Below are positions 18,092 through 27,772 of a stretch of 64,000 bases of DNA, one piece after another. The notes beneath the pieces are model-generated. The model saw nothing but the letters and a program-made list of their open reading frames with translations. It did not search any database and was not told the DNA's origin. This DNA comes from Caballeronia hypogeia (GTDB lineage Bacteria > Pseudomonadota > Gammaproteobacteria > Burkholderiales > Burkholderiaceae). Each line of letters begins with the position of its first letter. The first letter of the stretch is position 1. Position numbers and translations under genes: made by a program. The DNA is taken from the NCBI RefSeq assembly GCF_001544875.2, contig NZ_FCOA02000001.1, forward strand, positions 124,001 to 188,000. Direction: 5' to 3'.

Positions 18092-19510
18092 GTGAACCAC
18101 CCGACCGAACACCAGTCGCTCCAGAAGCGCCCCTTCCCCGCCGCGCTCCTCGAAGCCCTGAAGCAAAAATTCGCCGACCGCGTATCCACCGCGCAGGCCG
18201 TTCGCGAACACCACGGCCGCGACGAATCTCCGTTCGACCCCGAGCTCCCCGACGCTGTCGTCTTCGCGCGCAGCACGGAAGAAGTGCAATCGATCGTCAG
18301 GCTCTGCGCCGAGCACAACGTGCCGATCATCCCCTACGGCAACGGCTCATCGCTCGAAGGACACCTGCTCGCGGTTCAAGGCGGCGTCTCCATCGACCTG
18401 TCCGAGATGAATCAGGTCGTCTCGATCAACGCCGAAGACCTCACGGTGACGGTCCAGCCCGGCATCTCTCGCAAGCAACTCAACGAAGCGCTCAAGGACA
18501 CCGGCCTCTTCTTCCCGATCGATCCCGGCGCGGACGCCAGCATCGGCGGCATGTCCGCGACGCGCGCCTCCGGCACCAACGCCGTGCGCTACGGCTCGAT
18601 GCGCGAAAACGTCCTCGCGCTCACCGTCGTCCTTGCCGATGGCCGCATCATCAAGACCGGCACGCGCGCGCGCAAATCGTCGGCGGGCTACGACCTGACG
18701 CGCCTGTTCGTCGGCTCGGAAGGCACGCTCGGCGTCATCACCGAAATCACCGTGCGTCTCTATCCGCAACCCGAGGCGATCTCGGCGGCCGTTTGTGCGT
18801 TCCCGTCGATGGGCGACGCCGTGCGCGCCGTCATCGAAACGATCCAGATGGGCGTGCCGATCGCGCGAGTCGAATTCGTCGACAAGCTCGCGGTGCGCGC
18901 GATCAACCGTCACTCGAACCTGACGCTGCGCGAATCGCCGATGCTGTTCTTCGAATTCCACGGCACCGAATCGGGCGTCAAGGAACAGGCGCAGACGGTG
19001 CAGGACATCGTCGCGGACAACAAGGGCGAAGACTTCGAATGGGCCACGCGCCCCGAAGACCGCAGCCGTCTCTGGAACGCGCGCCACTCCGCCTACTTCG
19101 CGATGCTGCAACTGAAGCCCGGCTGCCGCGCCGTCACCACCGACGTCTGCGTGCCGATCTCGCGCCTCGCCGAATGCGTCGAGGAAACGGAAAGGGATCT
19201 GATTGCATCGCCGCTGCCGTGTCCGATCGTCGGCCACGTCGGCGACGGCAATTTCCACGTCGCGATGCTGCTCGATCCGAACAAGCCCGAGGAACTGGAA
19301 GAAGCGGAGCGCCTGAACCAGCGCGTCGTCGCGCGCGCGCTCAAAATGGGTGGCACCTGCACCGGCGAACACGGCGTGGGACTGCACAAGATGGGCTTTC
19401 TGATCGACGAGCACGGCGCCGACGCCATCGACACGATGCGCGCCATCAAACAGGCGCTCGATCCGAAGAACCTGATGAACCCGGGGAAAATCTTCACTTT
19501 CGAAGGCTGA
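18092..19510 (+). CDS. FAD-linked oxidase, D-lactate dehydrogenase (cytochrome)-like
   Basis: This 472-residue flavoprotein belongs to the GlcD/LDHD group. It has a PCMH FAD-binding domain (about residues 45-225) with PYGNGSSLEGH and DPGADASIGGMSATRASGTNAVRYG (in part), and a C-terminal FAD-oxidase domain with GHVGDGNFH and CTGEHGVGLHK. The SLEGH and GASIGGM variants are closer to D-lactate dehydrogenases than to GlcD. It starts at GTG with GGAG about 8 bp upstream. It lies directly before glcD, so a shared role in 2-hydroxyacid oxidation is plausible. The substrate is inferred. Confidence 0.85.
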   Translation: MNHPTEHQSLQKRPFPAALLEALKQKFADRVSTAQAVREHHGRDESPFDPELPDAVVFARSTEEVQSIVRLCAEHNVPIIPYGNGSSLEGHLLAVQGGVSIDLSEMNQVVSINAEDLTVTVQPGISRKQLNEALKDTGLFFPIDPGADASIGGMSATRASGTNAVRYGSMRENVLALTVVLADGRIIKTGTRARKSSAGYDLTRLFVGSEGTLGVITEITVRLYPQPEAISAAVCAFPSMGDAVRAVIETIQMGVPIARVEFVDKLAVRAINRHSNLTLRESPMLFFEFHGTESGVKEQAQTVQDIVADNKGEDFEWATRPEDRSRLWNARHSAYFAMLQLKPGCRAVTTDVCVPISRLAECVEETERDLIASPLPCPIVGHVGDGNFHVAMLLDPNKPEELEEAERLNQRVVARALKMGGTCTGEHGVGLHKMGFLIDEHGADAIDTMRAIKQALDPKNLMNPGKIFTFEG

Positions 19511-19585
19511 CGAAGTCGCGCAAGATGCACGCATGAGATAAGCGCACTGAAAGCACGGACAGCGCAGGCACGAAAAGGAGGAGAC

Positions 19586-21130
19586 ATGAACGCACCCGAC
19601 GAGCTCAAACCCGGGCAGATGTCGCCCAACCTGCCACACGAGGAAGCGCCCGCGCTCTCCGAGGATCAACTCGCCGCGCGTCAACGCGAGGTCGTCCAGG
19701 CGTTGATGGCGGTGTTGCCCACGCATTGCCTGCTGTTCCGCGAGGAAGATACCGCCGCGTACGAATGCGATGGCCTCGCCGCTTACCGGCGTCTGCCGCT
19801 CGCGGTAGCGCTGCCCGAAACCGAGGCGCAGGTGCAGCGCGTCGTGCAGATTTGCGCGCGTCTTTCCATTCCGATTGTGCCGCGCGGCGCGGGCACCGGC
19901 CTGTCCGGCGGCGCGATGCCGATCCGTCACGGCATCGTGTTGTCGCTGGCGCGCTTCCGCAAGATCGTCGAAGTCGATCCGTATGCGCGCACGGCAACCG
20001 TGCAGCCCGGCGTGCGCAATCTCGCCATTTCGGAAGCGGCCGCGCCGTACGGGTTGTACTACGCGCCCGATCCATCGTCGCAGATCGCATGCACGATCGG
20101 CGGCAATGTGTCCGAGAACTCAGGCGGCGTGCACTGCCTGAAATACGGTCTCACCGTCCACAACGTGATGCGCGTGCGCGCGGTGACGATGGACGGCGAT
20201 GTCGTCGAGTTCGGCTCGCTCGGGCCGGATGCGCCCGGTCTCGATCTGCTCGCCGTGCTGATCGGCAGCGAAGGCATGTTCGCGATCGTCACCGAGATCA
20301 CCGTCAAGCTGATCCCGAAGCCGCAGACGGCGCAAGTCATCATGGCGAGCTTCGACGATGTCGTGAAAGGCGGCAACGCGGTCGCGGCGATCATCGCGGC
20401 AGGCATCATCCCTGCGGGCCTCGAAATGATGGACAAACCCGCGACACGTGCGGTCGAGGAGTTCGTCAACGCCGGCTACGACCTCGACGCCGCCGCGATC
20501 CTGCTGTGCGAATCCGACGGCACGCACGACGAAGTGGCCGAGGAAATCGTCCGCATGACGGCGGTGCTGCGCGAGCACGGCGCGGCGCGCATCCAGATTT
20601 CGCGCTCGGAGACCGAGCGCCTCAAATTCTGGTCGGGCCGCAAGAACGCGTTCCCGGCGGCGGGCCGCATCTCGCCGGACTATTACTGCATGGACGGCAC
20701 CGTGCCGCGCCGCGCGATCGGGCCGCTGCTCAAGCGCATCGAGGAGATGGAGAAGAAATACGCGCTGCGCTGCATCAACGTGTTCCATGCCGGCGACGGC
20801 AACATGCACCCGCTGATCCTCTTCAACGGCAACGATCTCGACGAATGGCATCGCGCGGAAGCTTTCGGCTGCGACATTCTCGAATGCTGCGTCGAGCTGG
20901 GCGGCACGGTGACGGGCGAACACGGCGTGGGCATCGAAAAGATCAATTCGATGTGCGTGCAATTCTCGCCGGAAGAGCGCGACACGTTCTTCGCGGTCAA
21001 GCGCGCCTTCGATCCACCGGGCCTGCTGAACCCCGACAAAGGCATTCCGACGCGCGCTCGCTGCGCAGAATACGGCAAGATGCATATCCGGGGCGGGCTA
21101 TTGCCGCATCCCGAATTGCCGCGCTTCTGA
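19586..21130 (+). CDS. glcD: Glycolate oxidase subunit GlcD
   Basis: GlcD is the FAD-binding subunit of glycolate oxidase, which turns glycolate into glyoxylate at the membrane with GlcE and GlcF. The 514-residue protein shows the PRGAGTGLSGGAMP FAD loop (about residues 95-108), DPSSQIACTIGGNVSENSGG (in part) and the C-terminal HAGDGNMHPLILF and TGEHGVGIEK motifs. A strong AAAGGAGGAG ribosome-binding site sits 6-8 bp before the ATG. It is followed by glcE after 156 bp. Confidence 0.94.
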   Translation: MNAPDELKPGQMSPNLPHEEAPALSEDQLAARQREVVQALMAVLPTHCLLFREEDTAAYECDGLAAYRRLPLAVALPETEAQVQRVVQICARLSIPIVPRGAGTGLSGGAMPIRHGIVLSLARFRKIVEVDPYARTATVQPGVRNLAISEAAAPYGLYYAPDPSSQIACTIGGNVSENSGGVHCLKYGLTVHNVMRVRAVTMDGDVVEFGSLGPDAPGLDLLAVLIGSEGMFAIVTEITVKLIPKPQTAQVIMASFDDVVKGGNAVAAIIAAGIIPAGLEMMDKPATRAVEEFVNAGYDLDAAAILLCESDGTHDEVAEEIVRMTAVLREHGAARIQISRSETERLKFWSGRKNAFPAAGRISPDYYCMDGTVPRRAIGPLLKRIEEMEKKYALRCINVFHAGDGNMHPLILFNGNDLDEWHRAEAFGCDILECCVELGGTVTGEHGVGIEKINSMCVQFSPEERDTFFAVKRAFDPPGLLNPDKGIPTRARCAEYGKMHIRGGLLPHPELPRF

Positions 21131-21286
21131 GCCTTCGAAAAAAGGCGCGCGAAGCCCGGCGCGCGTTCCGCTATCCACGTTTGTCCGAGTGCGACGGCGT
21201 TAAGCGGTCGGTACAATCGACCGGACAGCCGTAAGTCAGCCGAAACCGAAGTCGAATACAGAAATCGACGAACAAGCGGAACATCC

Positions 21287-22375
21287 ATGGAACAGGACGA
21301 CATCGTCGCCGGCTGGTCGGAGAGGATCGCCCGGGCCACCGAAACCGGCACGCTGCTGCGCATTCGCGGCGGCGGCACGAAGGACTGGTACGGCCAGACG
21401 CTCCAGGGAGAGATCCTCGACACGCGAGCCTGGCGCGGCATCATCGCCTACGATCCGGCGGAGCTGGTCATCACCGCGAAGAGCGGCACGCCGCTGGCCG
21501 AAATCGAAGCCGCGCTGCGCGAGCACAACCAGTGTCTGCCATTCGAGCCGCCCCACTTCGGGCGCAACGCGACGCTGGGCGGCTGCATCGCCGCCGGGCT
21601 CGCCGGGCCGCGCCGCGCCTGGACCGGCGCGCCGCGCGACTTCGTGCTCGGCGCCGTCGTCATGAACGGCAACGGTCAGGTGCTGCACTTCGGCGGTCAG
21701 GTGGTGAAGAACGTCGCGGGCTATGACGTCTCGCGCCTGCTCGCCGGATCGCTCGGCACGCTCGGGCTGATCCTCGAATTGTCGATCAAGGTGCTGCCGC
21801 GCCCGGTCGCCGAAGCCACCCTCAAATTCGACATGCACGCGACCGACGGCGTGCGCAAGCTCAACGAATGGGGTGGCCATCCGTTGCCGATCACCGGCAG
21901 CGCGTGGCGCGACGGTACGCTGGCGCTGCGTCTCGCGGGCGCCGAAGCCGCCGTGAAAACCGCGCGCAATACGCTCGGCGGCGAAGTGGTCGATGCTGTG
22001 GAGGCCGACCGTTTCTGGATCGGCATGCGCGAGCAGACCGACCCGTTTTTCGCCGTGATCGAGCCGCGTTCGGCGCTGTGGCGCCTCGCGCTGCCGTCGA
22101 TCGCGGAGCCGCTGCATCTGCCCGGCGCGCAGTTGATGGAATGGGGCGGCGCGCAGCGCTGGTGGATCACCGACACCGACCCGCAAACCGTACGCATCAG
22201 CGCGAAGCAGGCGGGCGGCCACGCGACGATTTTCCGCGCCGGCTCCGCCTACGACCGCAACGCGGGCGTGTTCACGCCGCTGCCCGCGCCGCTGATGAAG
22301 ATTCATCGTGGATTGAAAGCCGCATTCGATCCGGCGCGCATCTTCAATCGCGCGCGTTTGTATCCCGACTTTTAG
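21287..22375 (+). CDS. glcE: Glycolate oxidase subunit GlcE
   Basis: GlcE is the second, shorter FAD-binding subunit of glycolate oxidase. The 362-residue protein has an N-terminal RIRGGGTKDWYG segment (about residues 23-34), PPHFGRNATLGGCIAAGLAGPRR (in part) and KNVAGYDVSRLLAGSLGTLG, all characteristic of GlcE. A TACAAT hexamer at 21212-21217 in the gap after glcD may be an internal promoter. Only 23 bp separate it from glcF. Confidence 0.94.
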   Translation: MEQDDIVAGWSERIARATETGTLLRIRGGGTKDWYGQTLQGEILDTRAWRGIIAYDPAELVITAKSGTPLAEIEAALREHNQCLPFEPPHFGRNATLGGCIAAGLAGPRRAWTGAPRDFVLGAVVMNGNGQVLHFGGQVVKNVAGYDVSRLLAGSLGTLGLILELSIKVLPRPVAEATLKFDMHATDGVRKLNEWGGHPLPITGSAWRDGTLALRLAGAEAAVKTARNTLGGEVVDAVEADRFWIGMREQTDPFFAVIEPRSALWRLALPSIAEPLHLPGAQLMEWGGAQRWWITDTDPQTVRISAKQAGGHATIFRAGSAYDRNAGVFTPLPAPLMKIHRGLKAAFDPARIFNRARLYPDF

Positions 22376-22398
22376 CTTCCCGACTTCCAGGCGCTTCG

Positions 22399-23625
22399 AT
22401 GCAAACCAATCTCGCCGATTTCATCCGCGGCACGGCCGATGGCGACGAGGCCGACGCCATCCTGCGCAAGTGCGTGCACTGCGGTTTCTGCACGGCGACC
22501 TGCCCGACGTATCAGTTGCTCGGCGACGAGCTCGACGGGCCGCGCGGGCGCATCTATCTGATGAAGCAGATGCTCGAAGGCGCGCCAGTGTCGCGGAGCA
22601 CGCAACTGCATCTGGACCGCTGCCTCACCTGCCGCAATTGCGAGAGCACCTGCCCGTCGGGCGTGCAATACGGACGGCTCGTCGAGATCGGGCGCAAGGT
22701 CGTCGAGGAGAAGGTCGAGCGGCCGATGCGGCATAGGCTGCAACGGCGCCTGCTCGCGAGCTTCCTGCCCAATAGCACGCTCTTCACGCCAGCGATGAAG
22801 CTCGGCCAGCAGTTTCGCGGCATCCTCCCGCGCAAGCTGCGCGCGAAGATTCCGGTGCCCGAGCGGCCGCTCGTCGCGCCGACGGCCAAGCACGAGCGCA
22901 AGATGCTGATGCTCGCGGGCTGCGTGCAACCGGCGATGATGCCCAACGTCAACACGGCGACGGCGCGCGTGTTCGACGCGCTCGGCATCGAGATCGTCAC
23001 GGCGCCGGGCGCGGGCTGCTGCGGCGCGATCCGCCTGCATCTCGGCTACAACGACGACGCGCTCGACGACGTGCGCAACAACATCGATGCATGGTGGCCG
23101 TATGTGGAAGACGGCGTCGAGGCGATCGTGATGAACGCGTCAGGCTGCGGCGCGACGGTGAAGGAGTACGCGCATCTGTTGCGCAACGATCCGAAGTACG
23201 CGGAAAAGGCGCAGAAGATCGTCGATCTGACGCGCGATCTGGCCGAAATCCTGCCGATGTACGAAGAAGAACTCGTCTCGCTCGCGCGCCGTCGCGGCGT
23301 CCACACGGTCGCGTTCCATCCGCCGTGCACGCTGCAGCACGGGCAGCAGATTCGCGGACGCGTCGAGCAATTGCTGACCGCGCTCGGGCTCGAAGTACGC
23401 CTGCCAGCGGACAGCCACCTCTGCTGCGGATCGGCGGGCACCTATTCCGTGCTGCAGCCGAAGCTCTCGTACACGCTGCGCAATCAGAAGCTCGACAGGC
23501 TGGAGAAGCTGGAGCCGCAAGTGATCGTGTCGGCGAACGTCGGCTGCATCGCGCATCTGCAAAGCGGCACGTCGACGCCCGTGACGCACTGGATCCAGTT
23601 GCTGGAGCATCTGCTATACGGCTGA
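22399..23625 (+). CDS. glcF: Glycolate oxidase iron-sulfur subunit GlcF
   Basis: GlcF carries electrons from the flavin subunits to the membrane. The 408-residue protein has two 4Fe-4S ferredoxin motifs near the N-terminus, CVHCGFCTATCP (about residues 23-34) and CLTCRNCESTCP (about 75-86). Two CCG domains follow, with GCCGAIRLH and HLCCGSAGTYSVLQP. The frame extends upstream, but the ATG at 22399 gives the full family length and starts right after glcE. Confidence 0.95.
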   Translation: MQTNLADFIRGTADGDEADAILRKCVHCGFCTATCPTYQLLGDELDGPRGRIYLMKQMLEGAPVSRSTQLHLDRCLTCRNCESTCPSGVQYGRLVEIGRKVVEEKVERPMRHRLQRRLLASFLPNSTLFTPAMKLGQQFRGILPRKLRAKIPVPERPLVAPTAKHERKMLMLAGCVQPAMMPNVNTATARVFDALGIEIVTAPGAGCCGAIRLHLGYNDDALDDVRNNIDAWWPYVEDGVEAIVMNASGCGATVKEYAHLLRNDPKYAEKAQKIVDLTRDLAEILPMYEEELVSLARRRGVHTVAFHPPCTLQHGQQIRGRVEQLLTALGLEVRLPADSHLCCGSAGTYSVLQPKLSYTLRNQKLDRLEKLEPQVIVSANVGCIAHLQSGTSTPVTHWIQLLEHLLYG

Positions 23626-23635
23626 AGCCGCTTCG

Positions 23636-23641
23636 TATAAT
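23636..23641 (+). promoter_or_regulatory. Candidate -10 box of yggS-proC
   Basis: A perfect TATAAT, 31 bp before the yggS ATG and just after the glcF stop codon. I see no good -35 at 16-18 bp spacing. Confidence 0.4.
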
Positions 23642-23671
23642 GAGTGGCTCGATCGCCCTGAACGCCCAAGC

Positions 23672-24367
23672 ATGTCCATCGCTCAACAACTCGAAGAAGT
23701 CCGGCAACGCATCGCGAAAGCGGCGCACGACGCGTCGCGCGATGCGTCTTCCGTGCACCTGCTCGCCGTCTCCAAGACGTTTCCCGCCAGCGACGTGCGC
23801 GCCGCCTTCGAAGCCGGCCAGCGTGCGTTCGGCGAAAACTACGTGCAGGAAGGCATCGCCAAGATCGCCGAACTCGCCGATGTGCGCGGCGAGATCGAAT
23901 GGCATTACATCGGGCCGCTGCAATCGAACAAGACGAAGGTCGTCGCGGAGCAGTTCGACTGGGTGCATTCCATCGACCGCCTGAAGATCGCCGAGCGGCT
24001 TTCCGCACAGCGTCCCGAAGGCGCGCCCGCGCTCGAAGTGTGCATTCAGGTGAACCTCAGCGGCGAGGCGTCGAAGAGCGGCGTCGAGCCAGACGAAGCC
24101 GCGGCGCTCGCGCATGCGGTCGCCGCGCTGCCGAATCTGCGCCTGCGCGGCCTGATGTCGATTCCCGAGCCCGCCGAGACGCTCGATGCGCAACGCGCGC
24201 CGCACGCACGTCTGCGCGAACTGATGGACACATTGCGCGCGGACGGACTTCAACTCGACACGCTCTCGATGGGCATGTCCGCCGACCTCGAAGCCGCCGT
24301 GCTCGAAGGCGCGACGCTGGTGCGCATCGGCACCGCGATTTTCGGCAAGCGTACTTACACCAACTGA
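23672..24367 (+). CDS. yggS: YggS/PROSC-family PLP homeostasis protein
   Basis: The 231-residue protein is a single-domain alanine-racemase-fold PLP-binding protein that buffers pyridoxal phosphate and affects amino-acid pools. The PLP lysine lies in LLAVSKTFPA (about residue 35). FGENYVQEG, EWHYIGPLQSNK and the C-terminal LSMGMSADLEAAV plus VRIGTAIFG are the family signatures. It is 14 bp upstream of proC; this pairing is conserved in many bacteria. Confidence 0.95.
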   Translation: MSIAQQLEEVRQRIAKAAHDASRDASSVHLLAVSKTFPASDVRAAFEAGQRAFGENYVQEGIAKIAELADVRGEIEWHYIGPLQSNKTKVVAEQFDWVHSIDRLKIAERLSAQRPEGAPALEVCIQVNLSGEASKSGVEPDEAAALAHAVAALPNLRLRGLMSIPEPAETLDAQRAPHARLRELMDTLRADGLQLDTLSMGMSADLEAAVLEGATLVRIGTAIFGKRTYTN

Positions 24368-24381
24368 CCACTCCACTCATC

Positions 24382-25194
24382 ATGAAGATTGCATTCATCG
24401 GCGGCGGCAACATGGCCGCGGCGCTCATCGGCGGTCTCATCAAGCGCGGCGTCGCGCCCGCCGGCATCTACGCCATCGACATCAACGACGAAGCGCGCGA
24501 GCGCACCGGCAAGCAGTTCGGCATCGCGACCGGCGCCGCCATCGACGAGAAACTCGCCGGCTACGACGCCATCGTGATCGCGGTGAAGCCGCAAGTGCTC
24601 AAGGGCGTGGCGGAGGCGCTCGCGCCGCATCTGTCGAAGCAGACGATCATCAGCATCGCGGCGGGCATCCGCGCGACGGATCTCTCGCGCTGGCTCGGCG
24701 GCTACGCGCAAATCGTGCGCACGATGCCGAACACGCCCGCGCTCATCGGCATGGGCGTGACGGGTCTGGCCGCCCTCCCCGGCGTCTCGGATGCGGCGAA
24801 GGCGCTTGCATCGCAGGTGCTGGAAGCGGTCGGCACGGCGGTCTGGTTCCACGACGAATCCAGGCTCGACGCCGTCACCGCGATTTCCGGCAGCGGCCCG
24901 GCGTACGTGTTCTATTTCATCGAGGCGATGCAGGAAGCGGCGCGCCAGCTCGGCATGGACGAGGAGCAAGGTCGCGCGCTCGCCGTCGCGACCTTCACCG
25001 GCGCGGCGCAACTCGCGGCGCAATCGGGTGAACCCGCGAGCGTGCTGCGCGAGCGCGTGACGTCGAAGGGCGGCACGACGGCGGCGGCACTCTCATCGTT
25101 CGATGCGCAGGGCGTGAAGGACGCGATCGTGCGCGGCGCGCTGGCGGCAGAGGCGCGCGCGAAAGAGATGGGGGATGAACTGGGCGCGGCTTGA
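24382..25194 (+). CDS. proC: Pyrroline-5-carboxylate reductase
   Basis: ProC reduces pyrroline-5-carboxylate to proline with NAD(P)H. The 270-residue protein has the N-terminal Rossmann motif IAFIGGGNMAAALIGGL, VRTMPNTPALIG (about residues 113-124) and the C-terminal ISGSGPAYVFYFIEAM and TSKGGTTAAAL signatures. The ATG at 24382 follows yggS by 14 bp and gives the normal family length. It converges on the FkbM-type gene. Confidence 0.96.
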   Translation: MKIAFIGGGNMAAALIGGLIKRGVAPAGIYAIDINDEARERTGKQFGIATGAAIDEKLAGYDAIVIAVKPQVLKGVAEALAPHLSKQTIISIAAGIRATDLSRWLGGYAQIVRTMPNTPALIGMGVTGLAALPGVSDAAKALASQVLEAVGTAVWFHDESRLDAVTAISGSGPAYVFYFIEAMQEAARQLGMDEEQGRALAVATFTGAAQLAAQSGEPASVLRERVTSKGGTTAAALSSFDAQGVKDAIVRGALAAEARAKEMGDELGAA

Positions 25195-25219
25195 GAAATC
25201 GCTGCGCTTCGGACTGACG

Positions 25220-25241
25220 GGCGGCTGAGGAATCAGCCGCC
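25220..25241. terminator. Hairpin between proC and the FkbM-type gene
   Basis: A perfect 9-bp stem, GGCGGCTGA with TCAGCCGCC, and a GGAA loop. It overlaps the last codons of the minus-strand gene, whose stop codon is in the right arm. There is no T run. Confidence 0.4.
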
Positions 25242-26066
25242 GATATAAACCACGCCGTCACGCTCGGAGACGTGCTGACGGACCGGATCGCGCTCGCTGA
25301 TGACGAGCGCATTGGGATGAACGCGGTAAAAGTCCGCGTAACCCGCCGCGGACAGGAATTCGCGGATGCTTGTTTCGTCGCCCTTGATTGTTTCCACGAG
25401 CAGAATCGGCGCACATCGTTTCAGCGTTCCCACGGCGCCTCTCAGCACGTCCATTTCCATTCCTTCGACATCGATTTTTAGAAAATCGAGGCGCTCGAGT
25501 TTCAGGGAATCGATATTGATCATCGGCACCGCGACGCCTTTTTCGGGATCGTACGATACGTTCTGACCAATGCCGAGCACATTGTTCGTTTCGCGCAATT
25601 CGAGACTGCCAAAGCTGCCCGCCGAATAATAGTCCGGCTGCGGAATGACGATTTCGCCAAGTGTGTCGCCGAGCGCCGCCAGTCTGGCGCGCGCATTCAG
25701 GCAATTATTCAGCGCGAGATTTCCCGCCAGCGCGTAATACACGATTTCCTGCGCTTCGAAACTCAGCACCTTGCCCCAGCCGTGCATGTGACGCGCCCAT
25801 TCGATCGAGTGCACGCCGATGTTCGCTCCGCCGTCGATTGCGAATACCTCATCGCCGAAATGACGGCGACGCAGCTCGAGCAACTTCAGCACGAACGCGA
25901 CTTCGCCGGGATCGAAGCAGGACGTGTTGAGCAATTGATGGCCGACACCATAGGCGAAGCCATCTTGAACGGCAACATCATTTCGGTTGACGATCATGGT
26001 TCCGTGGTTCGACGCAGCGAGAACGAACGCGACAGGGCGATTGGGAAGGGACATTGCATAGGCCAT
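25233..26066 (-). CDS. FkbM-family methyltransferase
   Basis: This 277-residue putative SAM-dependent methyltransferase has an N-terminal SAM loop FAIDGGANIGVHSIEWA (about residues 74-90) and the diagnostic FLKIDVEGMEMDVLRGA near residue 197. FkbM proteins methylate sugars, lipids or small molecules; nothing here identifies the substrate. It stands alone between proC and ubiA, which are normally close in related genomes. Its codon use is somewhat more A/T-tolerant than its neighbours (for example AAT, ATT and GAA runs). It may be an inserted gene. Confidence 0.85.
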   Translation of the reverse strand: MAYAMSLPNRPVAFVLAASNHGTMIVNRNDVAVQDGFAYGVGHQLLNTSCFDPGEVAFVLKLLELRRRHFGDEVFAIDGGANIGVHSIEWARHMHGWGKVLSFEAQEIVYYALAGNLALNNCLNARARLAALGDTLGEIVIPQPDYYSAGSFGSLELRETNNVLGIGQNVSYDPEKGVAVPMINIDSLKLERLDFLKIDVEGMEMDVLRGAVGTLKRCAPILLVETIKGDETSIREFLSAAGYADFYRVHPNALVISERDPVRQHVSERDGVVYIGG

Positions 26067-26182
26067 TGATAAGCAATACCAATGATTCTATTGCTCGCCC
26101 GGCACTATGCAATGCGAAAGCGACCCGATGAATGTCAAAAAATAGCAAGCACGCGCCGCGCTGAAACCGGGCGCGGTCACTG

Positions 26183-27043
26183 TCACCCCGAGAATGCGTA
26201 ATGCAGGGCGATACCCGCGAACAACATGCCACCCAGCCAGTTGTTGTGCCGGAACGCAGCGAAGCACGCCATGCGCTCGCGATTGCGGATCAGCCCGTAG
26301 TGATACACCGCGCAGCCTGCCGCCGCGAGCCAGCCGAGCCAGTAGAGCCAGCCGAACCCGAGCGCCACGCCAATGCCGACATAGATCGCCAGCGTCACCG
26401 CGTAGCACAACATGACGGCGGCCACGTCGTACCGCCCGAAGGTGAGCGCCGACGTGCGGATGCCGATCTTGATGTCGTCGTCGCGATCGACCATTGCGTA
26501 TTCGGTGTCGTAGGCGACCGACCAGAACACATTGGCGGCGAGCATGAGCCACGCGAGCATCGGCACGTGGTTCAGCACGGCGGCGAAGGCCATCGGAATG
26601 CCGAAGCCGAACGCGATGCCGAGATACGCCTGCGGAATCGCGAAAAAGCGCTTGGTGAACGGATAGCTGCCCGCGACGAACAGCGCGAACACCGACAGTT
26701 CCTTGGTGAGCGCATTGAGCGGCAGAATCAGCAGGAATGCGACGAGCGCCAGCGCAGCGGCAAGCGCGACCGCCTCCCAGGCCTTGATCTTGCCCGAGGT
26801 GATCGGACGCTCGGCGGTGCGCTTCACATGACGATCGAAATCGCGATCGGCGTAATCGTTGATCGCGCAACCCGCCGAGCGCATCAGGATCGTGCCGACG
26901 ATGAAGATGACGAGCAGCATCGGCGATGGCCGGCCTTCGGAGGCGATCCACAGCGCGTTGAGCGTTGGCCACAAGAGCAGCAGACTGCCGATGGGCTTGT
27001 CGAGGCGCACGAGGCGCATGTAGAGCGGAAGGCGGGCGAGCAT
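26183..27043 (-). CDS. ubiA: 4-hydroxybenzoate polyprenyltransferase
   Basis: UbiA prenylates 4-hydroxybenzoate in ubiquinone synthesis. The 286-residue membrane protein has about eight hydrophobic segments and both Asp-rich, Mg-diphosphate motifs: [20 protein letters not shown] (about residues 63-82) and [13 protein letters not shown] (about 188-200). Length is standard. It lies downstream of dps on the same strand, with a strong terminator between them. Confidence 0.95.
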   Translation of the reverse strand: MLARLPLYMRLVRLDKPIGSLLLLWPTLNALWIASEGRPSPMLLVIFIVGTILMRSAGCAINDYADRDFDRHVKRTAERPITSGKIKAWEAVALAAALALVAFLLILPLNALTKELSVFALFVAGSYPFTKRFFAIPQAYLGIAFGFGIPMAFAAVLNHVPMLAWLMLAANVFWSVAYDTEYAMVDRDDDIKIGIRTSALTFGRYDVAAVMLCYAVTLAIYVGIGVALGFGWLYWLGWLAAAGCAVYHYGLIRNRERMACFAAFRHNNWLGGMLFAGIALHYAFSG

Positions 27044-27106
27044 GGCGGAAGGAGCGGAGAAACGCGATCCGGCTATTTTAGAACAGCGCGTTCAAGACGC
27101 CTGAAA

Positions 27107-27136
27107 AGCAAAAACCCCGCGTAGTAGCGGGGTTTC
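27107..27136 (-). terminator. Intrinsic terminator of dps
   Basis: AACCCCGC and GCGGGGTT pair around a 6-nt loop. Read on the minus strand the stem is followed by TTTTTGCTTTT. It lies 25 bp after the dps stop codon. Confidence 0.85.
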
Positions 27137-27160
27137 ATCGCACCGAAAACTGCAGGCGCT

Positions 27161-27649
27161 TCAGGCAAGCATCGCGCGCAGCATCCACGCGGTTTTTTCA
27201 TGCGTCTGCATGCGCTGCGTGAGCAGGTCGGCGGTCGGCTCGTCGTTCGCGGCTTCCGTTGCCGGGAAGATTTCGCGCGCCGTGCGCACCACCGCTTCCT
27301 GGCCTTGCACCAATTGGCGGATCATCTCTTCCGCCGCCGGCACGCCGTCGGCTTCCGGAATCGACGACAGTTTCGCGAATTCCTTGTAGCTGCCCGGCGC
27401 GTGAACGCCCAGCGCGCGGATGCGCTCCGCGATCGAATCAACGGCGAGCGCGAGTTCCGTGTACTGCGTCTCGAACATCAGATGCAGCGTGTTGAACATC
27501 GGGCCCGTCACGTTCCAGTGAAAGTTGTGGGTCTTCAGGTACAGCGTGTAGGTGTCGGCCAACAGCCGGGACAGCCCGTCGGCGATCTTCTTGCGGTCCT
27601 TGTCGCTGATGCCGATATTGACGGCGGGTGCCGTGCCTTTCTTCGCCAT
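27161..27649 (-). CDS. dps: Dps-family ferritin-like DNA-protection protein
   Basis: Dps forms a 12-subunit shell that oxidises Fe2+ with peroxide and shields DNA under stress. The 162-residue product has the ferroxidase-site segments [17 protein letters not shown] (about residues 40-56) and [16 protein letters not shown] (about 68-83). The start has GGAG 6 bp upstream and is preceded by a 123-bp gap. It is the last gene of the oxyR-katA-dps block and is likely peroxide-inducible. Confidence 0.95.
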   Translation of the reverse strand: MAKKGTAPAVNIGISDKDRKKIADGLSRLLADTYTLYLKTHNFHWNVTGPMFNTLHLMFETQYTELALAVDSIAERIRALGVHAPGSYKEFAKLSSIPEADGVPAAEEMIRQLVQGQEAVVRTAREIFPATEAANDEPTADLLTQRMQTHEKTAWMLRAMLA

Positions 27650-27772
27650 GATGACTCCGTGAGAGAGTGATTCGAACGGTGCGAACGCCGCGCTTCGCCT
27701 TGCCGCGCGGCGTTTCGAGCGTTCGACAGTTTATCGTAGAAACGGGGAACGATTCATTGCGCGTATTGCCGC

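Noticed and set aside
17856..18095. A 79-codon plus-strand frame before the flavoprotein gene
   Set aside because: Arg/Asn/Thr/Lys-rich low-complexity sequence without a ribosome-binding site, in an A/C-rich gap.
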